Source of the DNA: Malus domestica
Taxonomy: Eukaryota; Streptophyta; Magnoliopsida; Rosales; Rosaceae
NCBI RefSeq assembly: GCF_042453785.1
Contig: NC_091676.1
Span: forward strand, 565,501 to 629,500
Direction: 5' to 3'
Length of the DNA: 64,000 nucleotides
Part shown: positions 11,032-22,108 of the stretch, in pieces
Layout of the letters: each line of letters opens with the position of its first letter
How positions within the stretch are numbered: the stretch's first letter is position 1
Made by a program: the position numbers and the translations under genes
The notes under the pieces: generated by a model
Databases searched by the model: none
What the model was told of the DNA's origin: nothing
Seen by the model: only the letters and a program-made list of their open reading frames with translations

Positions 11032-13399
11032 TGATTCCATTATAGAATATGCAAGTATAGAAAAAGGGAAGGAATGGAAACTGCTTCAACTTTAATTTTA
11101 TTTCCCTTTTAAGGAAAATAAAAATACAGCATGATTTAGTTCACCTTTCCATCTTCCAAAATAATCTTTAAGTTAGGTGGAATAATATTAGTATAATGTG
11201 AAGACTCTTAGTTAATGAGTTTATTAGCAAGGACCTTGAGCAAAGGTCAATTCCAAATAATATGCACGTACACATAGGAGCAGTTTTCTTGCTTTTATAA
11301 CATTATATAACATGTCAAATGAGAAGGAGACGGCAGGGAAAAGGGAACACACCCTATTGATGCTATATCTAAATCATCCCATTCTTTTCCCTCCCATGCA
11401 AAAAAAAAAAGAGCATATAACGGAAAGATATGGATCTGATTGTAAACCTAATTATCCCGCATAAATGAGTTATATATTCCGAGCCAGCATGATATTTAAC
11501 AAGGGGTGTGCTATCCACACATCCTTTTTTACTTCTCACACACCCCTTGTTAATTTTTGTCCGTTGATCTTCTTCAATTCATCCGATTTGACGGCCGAAA
11601 ACCAAAAAAGTGTGAGAAAAGTAATAAGGGGTGTGTGGATATCACACCCCTTTAACAAAACCACACCCTTGGGTGCTTCCAGTCAACTGTAGGTCAAAGC
11701 ATAAAGAGTGCACGCACCTAACAAAACCATTACCCTGCTACCTTTTATTTACTTTCTTGTATTTCACAATATCTAAAAAAAACCCTCGATAAACCCCTTG
11801 GGTGCTTCCAGTTAACATAAGCTAAACCATAAAGAAATTCTAAAACACTAACATGCCACTCCTGTTGAATATCGTTTATCCTCCCAAACTTGGTAACTTT
11901 ATCTAAATTACTTTACTTTCTCTGAGCCCTTAGAACCCATTGAACATATCTATCAGTTTTAATTGCTCGATGGTCATCTGGTTGCACCTATATTTCATCA
12001 ATATACACTAACAAAAAGTTCTTAGGAATCATATTCATGAAAGGGATCTTGTGTAAATATAAAGAAGGTTTCTTCAGAAACTCTTCAACAGCACTGTTTA
12101 CAGGGCCAGGGTCCTACATATAATCAAAAAATTCTACATACACGTGAATAAAAGAAATAAATAAACAAATATGGCAAAAAGAAAGATTAAGATGAATGTA
12201 ATGCTCTATTCAGAACCATGACTTGCTTCCCTGTTGAAGAATCCAACTCCAAAAGCTCCCTTTTGTGGGGACTTAAAGTGAAACAGTTGAGTAGAAATTT
12301 CACCTGAATCACATAAACCACAGCATTGACAGTCAAGAAGCTTGGCCTCAGTCCATCTGTAGAAACAGTGCGTGCCTGTTCAATTTACACACAAGGGTTG
12401 TAATCAAACCACTTTAATCCAAAACCACCCGCACAAAAGAAATCATATACATGGAGCACTTGAAATGAAATATAACCTGATAGTAAATTTCAGCCCAGAA
12501 AAGAACCAAGAGCGCATAGGTAGTGAAGAAGGCAAGACTCGGCATATCAAGCAAGATATGTTTGACAATCTGCCAGGAAAAAAAATTAACTTAGCAGCTA
12601 TTAAGAACAACTAAAGTTAAGAAAATGGCACCGAAGATAGAATTCAACCTCTGGATGCAGCTTCTGCACTTGCCAGCGGAACACAAACACTGCTGATCGA
12701 ACTACAAGAATATCAAAAAGAGATAAATAAGTAAACACTTGCACACAACGCATAATCAAGAATGCAATTAAAATCCTGAAACCGAACCAGCCACGATAAA
12801 TAAGATACAAACCTCCATTGACAACAAAATTAAGAAAGTGGAATACTTTCTGCGTGGTCCAACCGTACTCCGGCACTCTCAATTGTATCCGAATCAATTG
12901 AACCTAGTATTGCATAAATACACCAAATTAACATATAATTCTTCACCAAATTTCTACATTAATCTTGAAAGTAATAAATTTCTACATTAATCTTGACATT
13001 AATAACAGTACACGATAGAATTAAACATAAACACACACACAACTGCAAAGTGCTCGTATCTTTTCCTTCAAATTCGAAGCAACCAAATGAAAACTACAAA
13101 TCCTAGCATTCAAGATTCAGAATTCAGCTCGACAAATTAAAATCGTCACTTACAGATAACAGATGTATAAATATATACATACATATATACAAATAGACAA
13201 AGATATACATAGAGATTGAGACAAATACCAGGGCAACGACGGCGACGAGACCGTAGAGAATAGCGAGGGCATGAAATATGCGGTTTTGCCAAATAGGGGA
13301 GGCATTGATGTCGTGCCACCAACTCGATGCGTCTCTCAGGTTGTACGCTATCACCGCCGACTCCACCACCCCGACTCCGCCGCCGCCGCTACGCGCCAT
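8657..13399 (-). CDS. TOM3: TOM1/TOM3 family seven-pass membrane protein (11 exons, 295 aa)
   Basis: Homologue of TOBAMOVIRUS MULTIPLICATION 1/3, tonoplast multipass proteins that tobamovirus replication proteins use as membrane anchors. Exons (minus): 13399-13229, 12903-12813, 12701-12649, 12569-12477, 12375-12304, 10282-10210, 10126-10081, 9392-9329, 9234-9181, 8946-8869, 8749-8657. All have GT/AG borders and phases that close to 295 codons plus TGA. Family blocks are seen in order: [68 protein letters not shown]. The N-terminus ([18 protein letters not shown]) is nearer TOM3 than THH1. The frame runs upstream of the ATG without another ATG, which fixes the start. Intron 5 is 2.0 kb and holds a MITE and a 50-bp GA tract. 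Confidence 0.95.
10979..11028. repeat. (GA)n microsatellite in TOM intron 5
   Basis: About 25 uninterrupted AG dinucleotides, the longest simple repeat in the window. Likely length-polymorphic. Confidence 0.95.
11500..11653. mobile_element. MITE, family 1 copy in TOM intron 5
   Basis: TIRs AAGGGGTGTGCTATCCACAC and its near-complement ending near 11653. The middle is the complement of the 312-459 copy (ATCCGATTTGACGGCCG). TTAAC flanks both sides, a possible target duplication. Confidence 0.82.
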
Positions 13400-13699
13400 T
13401 CGAACCTCCACCAATTCCTACTTTTTTATTTAGTTTTTTTTTTACCAAATTTTTACTCACTTTTCTGAATCCTAAAACCGAAGAGGTTGTCTGAGAATTG
13501 AGAAACGATATTGCATTCGCCCCGCGAGAAAGCGAAGAAGAAATAGAGAAGGAACCAATCAAAATCCAAACCAATTTAAATTCAATCGCCAACTCTTTTT
13601 TTCTTTCTTTATTTTCTTTTTCTTTTATTTTTTTCCTCACGTGAAGCTGAAAATTACAAAACGGCCGGCAAAAATATGAGAATCCGAGCCCGAAGCGGA

Positions 13700-14302
13700 G
13701 GTGTGGGTTGTTGGGCTTTCTACATTTATGGGCTTGGTGCTGTTGCCTCTCCAACTTTGATTTATTTGGTCCTTATCTGTCTTTTCAACCGGGTTACATT
13801 TACACGCGTGACGCGTACGCTCGTCCTGCCGAAACGGCAGATTGTAGACGCTTGCGGGATAGCCACCTCCATCGTGAACAGCCATTTAATATCTTTATGA
13901 TACTTATCCAATCATATTTTACAAGGAAGAGTATTTTCTCCGAATCCACTTTGTGAGGTTTCTTTTCGTATACACTTTGTGGGATTTTAGGAATCTTTAT
14001 ATCCTAACCATTCATATATGATGCAGTTAATTTTCGTAAAATATTATTTGTGTTTAATTTTAAATAAAAAAAGTCAAATAATTTATGATCGCACGATACA
14101 CTATAAATGGTTAAGATGTGGGGATCTTAATCCGAATGGAATCCAATTCCATATTATAGCATCTTTAGATTTCAAAATGTTTATATTAGCATTAACAGTA
14201 TAAAAAATGTAATAATATTTCAACTAATAAACGAAATTTAACATGAATTGACAATATTCACCTTTTTGCCAGATTTACAACACTTCATAATTTCATCTTT
14301 TA
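13700..14302. other. Upstream region of the TOM gene
   Basis: No gene recognised. A MITE-like stretch around 13990-14170 (Asn-rich AT sequence with GATCGCACGATACA) resembles part of the 20607-20732 element. CG-rich sequence near 13800-13870 may belong to the TOM promoter. Confidence 0.35.
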
Positions 14303-14952
14303 CTAGCATTTGTCTACACACTTTGTGTGTATTTTTTTAGAAAATGAGAAGAAGGGAGGGAGAGAGAATATGGGGGAGTGGAAGGTTTTTGTTTTTTGTT
14401 TTTTTTAATTATTTTATATTAGAAATATTAGAAATATTTTAACATCACCTATAGGTGAGGTTTGAATAAAAAACAATAAAATTTAGACATGTGAAATTAC
14501 ATTATTGCCCATCAATTTTTTTTTGTGTGATAAAAGACTAATTTGTCTTTTCACCCCGGGTTTCATTCATTAGTAGAGATAATTAATTATTAAATATTAT
14601 ATCCTTTTAATTATATTATTATTTTTGTTTTAAAACATTTATTATAATTATTTTATGTAATCTCTATTAATTAATGAAACTTCATTTGTCAACCAAAAGA
14701 GGATGAAAAGACAACTTAGTCTTCTATCACACAAAAAATATGATGGGCAATAATGTAATTTCACATGTCCAGATTTTATTGTTTTTTATTAAAGTCTCAC
14801 CACAGGTGATGTTAAAATATATCTAATATTTAAAATTTAAAAAAAAACCTACTACTCCCCCCCACATTCTCTCTCTCCCCCTCCCTCCCTCACTCCTTCT
14901 CATTTTCTAAAAAAATGTGTTCGTACAATCAAAATGTGTAGGCAAATACTAG
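14303..14952. mobile_element. Long-TIR foldback element (about 650 bp)
   Basis: Both ends read CTAG(C/T)ATTTG inward and are flanked by TA (14301-14302 and 14953-14954). Inverted similarity runs about 300 bp in from each end, including mirrored AGAAAATGAGAAG and purine-rich tracts. The centre is AT-only, with no ORF. A TA duplication with CTAG ends suggests a Tc1/mariner-type non-autonomous element, though the long arms are unusual for that class. Confidence 0.78.
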
Positions 14953-16660
14953 TAATAATTAAACATATACATTAATTGAAGAACAAAATATTAAAAAATG
15001 TCAAAATACCATTGTTTAATTTTAATTTTATGTTTAAATTTTGACAGTTATTTTAAAGGAAAATTTTGAAAGAGGTCTAATTTTATAGCTCATCTTTTGA
15101 AATATGTCTAATTTTTAGTGACTTTTGACTTTTGAAATAAGTCTAATTTTTAGTCCAATTGAACCCATATCAAAAGACCCCTTTTTTAAACTAATTTAAA
15201 AGCCTCTACATGGGTACATTTAGGCTACTTTGGTGAGAATTGGACGATAGTAGGACCAAATATGTATTAAAGTATGATAGTCGCGTTTAAGCTTTATGTC
15301 ACACACATTTTGAAAGAAATTGACACTAAAATAAAAGTTTATATCTCAAATAATGTTAAAAATGGTCAAACCCAACATTCTAAGTTTGACCGTCCAGGTG
15401 GTACCAAATGAGTAAATGAAGTTTTGGGGGCATGTGGCCAACTGACGGATTTTGAACGGTCAAAAGAGAAGAAGAAGCCCAATTGGTGTTATTGCCTCAT
15501 TAAATTTCAGCTTGTCATCTAAAGAATGTTTGCATATCATCAATTCAATGCATACGCAACTCACCAAGTGAAAAACTTTGTGTTGTTTCATGTCTTGAAA
15601 ATTTCGTTTCGGGCACATTATTGCATATGTTGTACAACTCTTAAATGGTTTTACTCATTGCAAGGTTATTTGGCCCGCTCCATATATAAGGTGGCTCACA
15701 GGTTGACTAGATTGGGTTTAACTCTCGATGCTTCGATAGCTTGGTTCGACGAACCTTCTGATTTAATAACAGACCTTTTAATTGAGAATGGTAATCATAT
15801 GTAATCTCTCATGATGTGGGACGCTATTTTTCTCTTCATCCAGGTTAAATCTCCGACAAAGTTTTTATCGAGGGCCAATATATGCACCTGTTATGTTTTT
15901 ACGTATTTCAATCTTCTACCAATGAATATCATACTTTTACTCAAAAAATCATATTTTCCTTGAAAAATGTAATGTTTCTTATTTAAATGCATTAAAAAAT
16001 TGTTGAAAAGGTCAATCTGACACATTACTAATTAATATCGATAGTATCTCTAATTTAATCGTTTGTATAGTCTAATAAATAAAAGTCTCTGATTTAGTTA
16101 GTACTATAAATATTCAATAAAAATTGAATTTAATTCGGTGTGATGTGAACTTTTACATTCTTTAACAAAAAATCATGAATTGATAAATTGTAAGTACATT
16201 AAAGACTCATCATCCGCACAATATTTCCAACAATGTCACGAGGACCGTATGTATTTGGAGACCGATCATCTAACTGTAAACATCAACGGTCTTGTGCAAG
16301 GTAAAACTTGTTCTAATCAATTAACCCTACCGAGCATCTTTTGCTTGCGACGGTGTCTATCAAGCCATCAAAAAAACAAGATCTCTTCTGCATTGGGATC
16401 CTGGGCAGACACAAGGCCCATCCCACGCCCAAATTATATAAAAAAAATAGAGCATCCAATGCCTATTGGTTCCTAATTAGAACCCAGATTTTATCCGGAT
16501 CTAATGATTATGAGCCTAATGATCAAATAATTCGGACAGTTGAAATTTGATTCAACGATTATAAATAGGAGGTTCATTTAAAAATTATAATAATTATAAA
16601 CATTAGATCAAATTTTAACGGCTCGAATCATTAGATTCTTAAGTTTAGGATCATTAGATC
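14953..16660. other. Intergenic, AT-rich
   Basis: Apart from the RNase H fragment (15667-15804) and a GGATC-type MITE (16485-16665), no gene or RNA is recognised. Confidence 0.4.
15667..15804 (+). pseudogene. RNase H-like tail of a non-LTR retrotransposon (fragment)
   Basis: The last 46 codons of a 93-codon ORF read YKVAHRLTRLGLTLDASIAW then FDEPSDLITDLL. This is typical of the C-terminus of the RVT_3/RNase H domain in plant LINE-derived proteins (AHRLAR..., WFDEPPDLI). The catalytic part is absent and the upstream sequence is not coding, so it is a 5'-truncated remnant. Confidence 0.6.
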
Positions 16661-16665
16661 GGAGA
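16485..16665. mobile_element. MITE, family 2 (GGATC ends)
   Basis: Ends carry TCCGGATCTAATGATTATGA and its near-inverse. The centre has TTATAATAATTATAA and CGTT.GATCAAATTT. Related copies lie at 43855-44035 and 63732-63850. Confidence 0.65.
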
Positions 16666-16980
16666 GGTTATGGTTTCCCTAAATTAGTGATAGCTCTATT
16701 TTTCGCAACTGGTTTTGATTCCTGTGTTGTGTCAAACCAATTAAAGCGGAGGGAGCTAAAAGTGGACTATTTTCAGAGGGTCCAAAGCCTTTACGTTGTC
16801 TGCAAGAATCAATAGTTTCCTGAAAAAGTGAAAGACCGACTGACTGCGACCTGACTTTCCTTCCTTCCCCCACTCACTGCAGTCTGTGTACGACCCTCAG
16901 TCACTCTCTGCAACTCACAAGGTCCTCAAAACAGGCAAAAGCAAGCTCACCCACCCACGCATTCATTCATTCATTCATTC

Positions 16981-16983
<3 letters not shown>

Positions 16984-17010
<27 letters not shown>
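16984..17010. repeat. (GA)n microsatellite in remorin 5' leader
   Basis: About 13 AG units preceded by five ATTC units, 60-110 bp upstream of the remorin ATG. Confidence 0.9.
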
Positions 17011-17014
<4 letters not shown>

Positions 17015-17069
17015 TTGACTGAAATTCTACATCAACACATTGAGTTGCATGATATTATCACCCCCTTCC

Positions 17070-20000
17070 ATGGATTACGAAAGGATCCAAAAACCTCAGG
17101 TGTCGCTCTCTCTCTCTCCTTTTTTTTCCCAGCACAATGTTTTCGTTTTTTTTGTTTTAACTTTTTACTTCTCACATTCCTTCGTTTTCAAATTTATTGT
17201 GCAAAATCCAACATGTCATTCTCTTATCTCAAAAACCCATTATTTTGTCTCTGTCGATTTCACGAATTTGCTTCAAAGATTTTAATTAGCTTTCTCATTT
17301 ATTGGGTACAAAAACAAAGACCCATTTTTGGGTTTATCGGATTGCTTATTGGGTATATGAAAGTGCAGGTGGGAGGTGGGGGATTTTCACCAGGGAAGCT
17401 GAGGAGTATGCTACTGGGAGTGGAGAAGAAGAGGAAGGAAAAGGAGGATTCTGAATCTGCATTCACTCTCAGATCTCAGCCTCCTGACTTTGATGATCAA
17501 GCTGGTTAGCTCTTAATTTTTTCCTTTTTTAATTAATCAGTGATTATTTGAATCTTAGATTTCTTAGTCTCTGAATTAAGCTACTGGGTCAAGTGGCGAT
17601 TCCGGTTTAGTAGAAAGTAGTCAAATTTAAGTAGTGAACGATTGCTTGATGCATTTGTACCAGCCTAACTAAACTTAAAACTTTGTCATTTCAGTTGGGT
17701 TGCTGCGAAAAAAATAATAATAATTGATGTTCTTACCCTTTGGATGTTTGACTGGATTCTTGCAGGGGGTGGTGGTTCTGATGACTGTAAAGATGTAGAT
17801 GTTGTGAGTGTTCTTCCCAAATGCTCGACTTCGAATGCTGCTGACTCATTAGGCCCGAAGATGGGTAGTGACCGGCGATTGAAGGATAGCGCATCAGTCA
17901 ATTCAAGAATTAGGAACCAAGAAGACCCTTCATTAGATTATGATAGTGGGCATGATGCAATGGGTGTGTCCTCATCCATGTTTGAGTTTCAGAAGGCAGA
18001 GCGTGCCCCACAAAGGGTGCCTCTTGTGCCGTTCTCCAAACCAGCACCGTCCAAATGGGATGATGCTCAGAAATGGATAGCAAGCCCAACTTCGAACCGG
18101 CCAAAGATGGGGCAGGCTCAAATGCAGGGTGGGCAAGGAGTTGGATCGCGAAAGGCTAGTAGCTTTGGTTATGGGAGTAAACAATTGAGCACAAAGGTTG
18201 TTGTTGAAGTTCCAGATCAAAAAGTAGATATTTTTGAAGAACCAGATACGAAGCGAATTGACACAAATCAATCTAAGATGGAAAGTGGAGGGCAGAAGTA
18301 TGTAAGTTGGGAGAATGATCCATACCCCATTGCCGATTCATATGGCAAATCAGTGCTCATGGTTGAGAACTCTGTCGGAGAGTCAGCAAGTAAGAATTTG
18401 GTTTTCTTGTTTACTTCAGTTGAGATTCTTGTTTCATGACTGCATCATTATTTATAGAATAAGATGTTCAGCACTATAAATCAAGCTAATACCTAGCGGG
18501 AATTTCACTTGGTTCAGTGTTCTAGAATGTTTTTTTTACACTTTCGGTTGCTCGCACAGATCTTCGATACAACTTTTTGATACATTACCATTTTATTATT
18601 GAAATCCATGCTTACTAGGAACTGAGTCGGTTTCCACCATGTCCTTACTGGAGTCTGGTGTGGGAAATTATTTGAAGAACTATGGGTTGTTCTTGTGTTA
18701 TATCATATCGTTAAGTGAGGCCTACCAGAAAGTAACTGCTTTTATAGTTGTTTATAACACTCACCGATCTTCCTGCCTTCTCGTAAATTAACTTTACAAA
18801 GTGAGCTTTAGGCGACAATTTGGAACTAACTAGCTGCACAATTTGCATATGATTTTCACAGTCAATCTTAGCCAGCATGATTCTTCTACAGCGTTTCATG
18901 GAACAACCACATTTATTCCTCCTCCTTCAACCGCAAGATCTGTCTCAATGAGAGATATGGGTACAGAGATGACACCTATTGCTAGCCAGGAACCCTCCAG
19001 GACTGGAACTCCCGTGGGGGCAACAACACCGATTCGCAGTCCTACTAATTCAAGGCCATCAACTCCTAGCAGAGCTGCACAAGCTTCACCTCCGATCAAC
19101 CAGAATCCTAACAAGGAGTTGTCTGAGAAGGAGTTACAAATGAAAACTAGGAGAGAGATAATGGTTCTTGGGACACAGTTGGGTAAGATGAACATCGCTG
19201 CTTGGGCTAGCAAAGAGGAGGATAAGGGTGCATCCACGTCACAGAAAACTGCACTGGAAGAACAACCAGGGAAAAGCATTGTTGAGACACGTGCAGCAGC
19301 ATGGGAGGAAGCTGAGAAAGCCAAGTATATGGCTAGGTGAATTCACATCCCCTTCTTTTGTTTCTTTTTTGTACAGTATCCATCTCTTACCACTGTAACT
19401 GGATTGTTAGATAATGACACTCGATTTTTAGGGACAATTGTTATTTATGCTGCATTTTCAAATTGTGGAATGATCATGTGTCCATGACTGCAATTATCCA
19501 GGTTCAAGCGTGAAGAGATGAAAATACAAGCTTGGGAAAATCATCAGAAGGCAAAAACAGAAGCTGAGATGAGGAAAATAGAGGTATTTATAGTAGCTTT
19601 CTGTTGGAAATCTTCTTGTTGTGGCAGCCATTCTCTATTTCTAATCTTGTATTATATTTTCTCTTTTCATTATGTTTAAGAAAATATTATCAAGTAATAT
19701 CCAAACTTCCGTTAGACAACAAGATAATAGCCAAATTAGGTCACCCGTGTTGGATTAATCTCTAAAATTGTAAGATTATAGCTAACCTGGAACATAAAGA
19801 CTGACCATGCTAAACTGCAAGACATTGGCTCCTGATGAAGAGTTCCAGTCTCTAGGGCTTCTTCGGTTCTTCCCCTAAAATCCTTGAGTACCTGCTTATT
19901 GTGACATAATGCAATGTGGACGTGTTGTGTGAGAACTTAAGGTCTTTCTTTTCACAACTAAAAATGTGAACAGTAGGCCAGCCTTCGATCGGGTTGAGTT

Positions 20001-20333
20001 TTTCGGGCCACCTAGTTATTTATGACATATATCTTGTTAATTGTTTACTTATTTGCTCAAATACATTATAATCTATGAATTCCCTTGGAACCTGTGCAGT
20101 TTATTGAAACTAACAGTTGTTGCTTCCAGGTAGAGGTCGAAAGGATAAGAGGACGCGCTCATGGCAAGCTTATGAATAAGTTGGCAGCTGCAAGACATAA
20201 GGCTCAAGAAAAGCGAGCAGCAGCGGAGGCCAGGAGAAACCGGCAAGCAGCGAAAACAGAACATCAAGCAGAGTACATTCGCAAAACCGGTCGCATCCCG
20301 TCCTCGTTTTGGTGTTGGGGTTGGTGCTCTTGA
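17070..20333 (+). CDS. Remorin with long N-terminal extension (6 exons, 516 aa)
   Basis: Plant-specific plasma-membrane nanodomain scaffold protein. Exons: 17070-17099, 17369-17504, 17766-18389, 18862-19336, 19502-19583, 20130-20333; GT/AG borders and phases close to 516 codons plus TGA. Start MDYERIQKPQ matches the conserved start of the long (group 6-like) remorins such as Arabidopsis At2g02170. Residues 1-400 are low-complexity and Ser/Pro/Thr-rich, likely disordered and phosphorylated. The remorin C-terminal coiled coil spans about 405-509 (AAAWEEAEKAKYMARFKREE onward). The extreme C-terminus FWCWGWCS has Cys511 and Cys515, fitting an S-acylated membrane anchor. The leader holds a GA microsatellite (16984-17010) and ATTC repeats. 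Confidence 0.94.
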
Positions 20334-20606
20334 TATCGGAATCACAATCTGCAAATGTATGTCCATGTTAATGTAAAAACCTAAAAACTTTATCTGGCTT
20401 ATCCTATGAATGCCGGAAAGTAAAGTACTCAAGTGTAATTATCGTCAACATGGCGAAGGGTAATGCTGTCACTTTGCTTAAAATATTTTGTTTGTTCTTT
20501 CCACCTAAAAAGGGTAATATTGGCATTTCACATTCTGTTTCCACGAATGTGGATTCTGATTTTAAAAAAAAAGAAAGAGAGATCGGATCTTCTTTGTGAG
20601 AATTTC

Positions 20607-20732
20607 GGATCACATTCGTTCATCGTACATTATTCGATCAGTTTTTATCAGGTGTTATTTATATTCAATTTTGAATAAAAAAAATTTACAATGATTTCTG
20701 ATCGTACGATGTAGATGAACGGATGTGATTGA
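20607..20732. mobile_element. MITE, family 3
   Basis: TIRs CACATTCGTTCATCGTAC and GTAGATGAACGGATGTG (inverse) flank an AT-rich core with TTTTGAATAAAAAAAA. It sits just past the remorin 3' end. Confidence 0.75.
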
Positions 20733-20739
20733 AGCATCA

Positions 20740-21960
20740 TTCTAAAACAAAATGGTTTTCACCGTGGTTGTGGGACCCATGAAGGAATAAAAAGGGTAAG
20801 CACCCAGTTTACAATTTATTGCTTCCGAAAGGCATCGATGTCCGGTCTTCCGAAGTGAACCAAACACCAACGAAACCACTTTGCCAAACAAAAACCTTGC
20901 GTATCTATGTCACAAAATAACAAACAAGTAAGTCACGATGTCACCTGAAGTACTTACCACAATGATTACAATGACATGAGTTGTCTCCTTGGCTTGGCTG
21001 GAATGCGTATTGAAATTATTTCAATTTTTAATTTTTTATGCGTTTGCAAAATATGAGTATTAAGGTTGTTTTGATTTTTGACTTACCTTAAGAATATGCG
21101 GGATAAAAAAAAAATATGTAGATTTCACATGAAGTTTAATGATCCAATAAGTAAAACGATCGTAAACTGTATTATTTAATTTTCACTGAGCAGTCAATGC
21201 TTGGGAACGAATACCGAACCCATATTCTGTATACACATCATGGTTTAATTCTTGACGTTGGTAAATCATATGATGGTGCTTAGGAGGAGGTTGAAATGCC
21301 TCTATGAGTCTTACATGCCCTTTCAGGGTGGACTGTCATGGTGATGTCACTAGCTGGTCCTTTTTTTGAAGAAAAAAAAATTGTATCGTTTAAGAAGAGT
21401 ATTTGAATTATGTTTACTTAGCATACACGTAACACATTTAAATTTACTTCATAATATGAGTATTTGAATTATCTCTTTCATTATTTCAAACTTTTCATTT
21501 GCTTACATATGAGTATGACATTCTACACATTTACATATGGAATAAAAAACAAAAATATAGCTATCACGTTAGGGTTTAAAGTCGAAAACCTATTTGCAAT
21601 TAGATTGATATTAGAAGAATAGTGAAGTCGGTTCTCATTTTTCCTAACCACCTCGACTGACAATTAATAATTTTTTTTCTTTCTAAATAAGTAAACATGT
21701 TACTCTTCGTGTACACGACTTCTATTCATAATATCAACTATTTCAAATACATAAACATAAGTAAACGAAATTGGAAAGTGTCCTCTTAGATTTAGAAAAA
21801 ATAGAGTGGGTGTGGTGAGAAATATGTGCAATATAAAGGACCCCAATATAAACACCCTATTGCAAATTTTATCATACTATCAAATTTTTATTTCTTTTAA
21901 ATAAATAAAAAAAAACTAAGGCTTAGCTTAAATCCTCATCATCATATCATACCCCCAAAC
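20740..21960. other. Intergenic and promoter of the CCCH zinc-finger gene
   Basis: AT-rich with no recognised gene. The last 60 bp (CTCTCTCAATCTCTCTC) look like a pyrimidine-rich 5' leader. Confidence 0.4.
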
Positions 21961-22108
21961 ACTTCCTCGTTCTCTCAATCTCTCTCTTTCTCAGATCTTT
22001 GTGGCGGCTCTTCTTCAAGATTGGATCGGCCTCTCCCCCCCTCTCTCTCTATCTTGGAATCGATCTGATTCCGTCACGGTCCGCCGGAGTCTCAACCCAA
22101 TAGTCGCC

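Noticed and set aside
13124-13414. ORF starting MVEVRMARS as an alternative TOM start
   Set aside because: The first codon at 13414 is TTG, not ATG; the first ATG is at 13399.
17040-17285. Plus-strand ORF across the remorin start
   Set aside because: It runs through the first intron in another frame; the remorin exon 1 start and donor are well supported.
18896-19324. 142-codon minus-strand ORF
   Set aside because: Antisense to remorin exon 4, which has matching splice phases and family similarity.
22001-22108. N-terminal extension of the CCCH gene (MAALLQDWIG...)
   Set aside because: It would need a GTG start; the ATG at 22109 gives the conserved MVVGA start.
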